NCBI GenBank assembly: GCA_017542915.1
Contig: JAFXWI010000008.1
Coordinates: forward strand, 1 to 7,023
Direction: 5' to 3'
Length of the DNA: 7,023 bases
Source: Paludibacteraceae bacterium
GTDB lineage: Bacteria > Bacteroidota > Bacteroidia > Bacteroidales > Paludibacteraceae
Shown piece by piece: positions 5,813 through 7,023 of this stretch. The position numbers were made by a program, and so were the translations under genes. The first letter of the stretch is position 1; each line of letters starts with the position of its first letter. The notes below the pieces were generated by a model. That model was not told the origin of the DNA and ran no database searches. It saw only the letters and a program-made list of their open reading frames with translations.

Positions 5813-6751
5813 ATGGCTACAGAAAAAGCTTCAAACCAAGGTTTTGGCGCAAGATTCTTCCACTGGTATGAGTCTTACCAAGGTAAGAACGTGGTTAACA
5901 TCGTTTATTCCGCAGGTGCATCGGTCGTTATTATCGGTGCGTTGTTTAAGATTTTGCACTGGCCAGGAGCTAGTCAGGTGCTGATGGTCGGAATGTTCAC
6001 AGAGGCATTCTTGTTCCTCATCGGTACGTTGGAGCATCCGCATCCTGAGTTCCACTGGGAGAACGTCTTCCCACAGTTGTTGGAATATGGTACGAAACCG
6101 GAATTGCTCGAGGAGAAGTCTCATCAACCGCGTCCTACACTGTTAGGTGCCGGTATCGCTGGCGAAGCTACCGCAGCAGTTGCAGGGATGAGCGCAAGTG
6201 TCGCAGCCGCTCCGGCTGCTTCAGCTGCTTCAGCTAAGGTTCCTTCTTTGAAGGAAGAGGACCTCAAGTCGCTGAAGGACGGTATCGCTGATCTGGCTAA
6301 GACGGCATCCCAACTGAGTGAGTTGAATAAGGTGGCTGCAACGGGTGTGAAGTTGAACGATCGCCTGGTAGCTGCAGAGGCTGCTACGATGGAGTACACT
6401 TCGAAGATCACCGCAGTAGGTCTGTCGACCGATTCGCTGACCAAGGCTACCGAAGGTTTGTCCGGCTCGTATGCACAGATCGGTGAGGATATCAAGGCTG
6501 TGGCAGAGGAGACCAAGGCTTACAAGCAGGGCGTTGAGTTGGTTGGTAAGAACATCGCTTCGCTGAATTCCGTATATGAGCTCCAACTGCAAGCTGTCAA
6601 TGCACAGGTAGAGGCTCAGAAGAATGCAGCCGCTTCCGCAAAAGAGGCAGCAGAGGCTCAATTGGCATTCGCTAACGGTACCAAGCAGTTGCAGAAGCAT
6701 GTAGCTGATCTGAACGCCATCTACGGAAACATGCTCAATGCACTCGCATAA
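5813..6751 (+). CDS. porL: PorL/GldL, T9SS inner-membrane motor protein
   Basis: PorL forms a pentamer around the PorM transmembrane helices; proton flow through this complex powers T9SS secretion. The 312-residue protein has two transmembrane helices (about 27-48 and 54-73) joined by the short loop HWPGAS. Residues matching the ionisable positions described for Flavobacterium GldL are present: Y32, K46, H49 and E64, with E74 just after the second helix. The N-terminus before helix 1 is about 19 residues longer than in F. johnsoniae GldL as I recall it. An Ala/Ser-rich linker (about 115-142, AAAPAASAASAK) leads into a long helical cytoplasmic domain (about 145-312) with heptad-like hydrophobic spacing. 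The start follows a 43 bp A/T-rich gap after porK; no separate promoter matching TTTG/TAnnTTTG was seen. porM begins 24 bp after the stop. Codons favour GGT (15 of 23 glycines), like porK. Confidence 0.95.
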   Translation: MATEKASNQGFGARFFHWYESYQGKNVVNIVYSAGASVVIIGALFKILHWPGASQVLMVGMFTEAFLFLIGTLEHPHPEFHWENVFPQLLEYGTKPELLEEKSHQPRPTLLGAGIAGEATAAVAGMSASVAAAPAASAASAKVPSLKEEDLKSLKDGIADLAKTASQLSELNKVAATGVKLNDRLVAAEAATMEYTSKITAVGLSTDSLTKATEGLSGSYAQIGEDIKAVAEETKAYKQGVELVGKNIASLNSVYELQLQAVNAQVEAQKNAAASAKEAAEAQLAFANGTKQLQKHVADLNAIYGNMLNALA

Positions 6752-6775
6752 GTTTAACTTCTAAACACTTCAGCA

Positions 6776-7023
6776 ATGGGTGGAGCAAAAAACTGTCCGG
6801 AAACCCCGAGACAAAAAATGATTGGTATGATGTACTTGGTGCTCACCGCCATGTTGGCGTTGAACGTAAGTACGGATATCCTCAATGGTTTTACATTGGT
6901 GGACAATAGTCTGCATTCCTCTATCGCTGCTTCGGATAAACGTAACGCGCAACTCTATCTGGATTTCCAGGCTGCTAATGCAGATAACCCGGAGAAGACG
7001 CAAGAATGGTTCGATAAAGCCAA
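6776..7023 (+). CDS. porM: PorM/GldM, T9SS motor shaft protein (5' part, runs off the right edge)
   Basis: PorM is the inner-membrane protein whose long periplasmic domain spans towards the PorK/PorN ring and transmits motor movement. The first 82 codons are visible. The sequence begins MGGAKNCPETPRQKMIGMMY, followed by one hydrophobic helix (about 16-32, including LVLTAMLALNVS). The short cytoplasmic N-terminus with TPRQKMI is a GldM/PorM hallmark; R12 corresponds to the conserved arginine that, in GldM of F. johnsoniae (R9), pairs with the conserved GldL glutamate. The visible periplasmic part starts with DILNGFTLVDNSLHSSI and continues as the first helices of the D1 domain. The reading frame is open to position 7023. 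A start 24 bp after porL fits the usual operon layout, in which porN is expected next, outside the window. Confidence 0.95.
   Translation, partial: MGGAKNCPETPRQKMIGMMYLVLTAMLALNVSTDILNGFTLVDNSLHSSIAASDKRNAQLYLDFQAANADNPEKTQEWFDKA

Noticed and set aside
6752..6766. Inverted repeat GTTTA-ACTTC-TAAAC between porL and porM
   Set aside because: A 5-bp A/T-rich stem in a 24 bp gap is weak and easily due to chance; no T run follows, and readthrough into porM is expected.

Overview
The window looks like chromosomal DNA of a Bacteroidota member, most likely order Bacteroidales. Three things support this: a type IX secretion system (T9SS) cluster in the order porP-porK-porL-porM, promoters of the Bacteroidetes type (TTTG, 20 bp spacer, TAnnTTTG), and start codons preceded by A/T-rich sequence without clear Shine-Dalgarno boxes. 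I see no insertion sequences, integrases, rRNA, tRNA or CRISPR arrays. The species cannot be named from this sequence.

Left part (1-1705, minus strand): the 5' part of ybeY (rRNA maturation endoribonuclease) runs off the window's left edge. It follows a 410-residue membrane protein that fuses SpmA-like and SpmB-like nucleoside-recognition (Gate) domains. The 162 bp between them holds a perfect AT-rich inverted repeat and five imperfect 11-bp tandem repeats.

Middle (1706-3119): a 60 bp divergent intergenic region holds two overlapping, oppositely oriented promoters with the same 20 bp spacer. Both would start transcription at or within a few bases of the start codon, so both mRNAs are predicted to be leaderless or nearly so. 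The rightward one drives a class I SAM-dependent methyltransferase gene and, 10 bp later, a PduO-type cob(I)alamin adenosyltransferase gene.

Right part (3120-7023, plus strand): a strong promoter match (3194-3225) precedes a probable operon. Its first gene encodes a 75-residue acidic DUF2795 protein whose end overlaps the start of porP by 17 nt. porP, porK, porL and the beginning of porM follow. PorK and its partner PorN (not in the window) form the periplasmic ring under the outer membrane. PorL and PorM form the inner-membrane proton-driven motor. PorP-family proteins are outer-membrane-associated components or adaptors. The core T9SS is well known. The least described parts are the DUF2795 leader gene, the sharp codon-usage change between porP and porK, the divergent near-leaderless promoter pair and the 11-bp repeat array.
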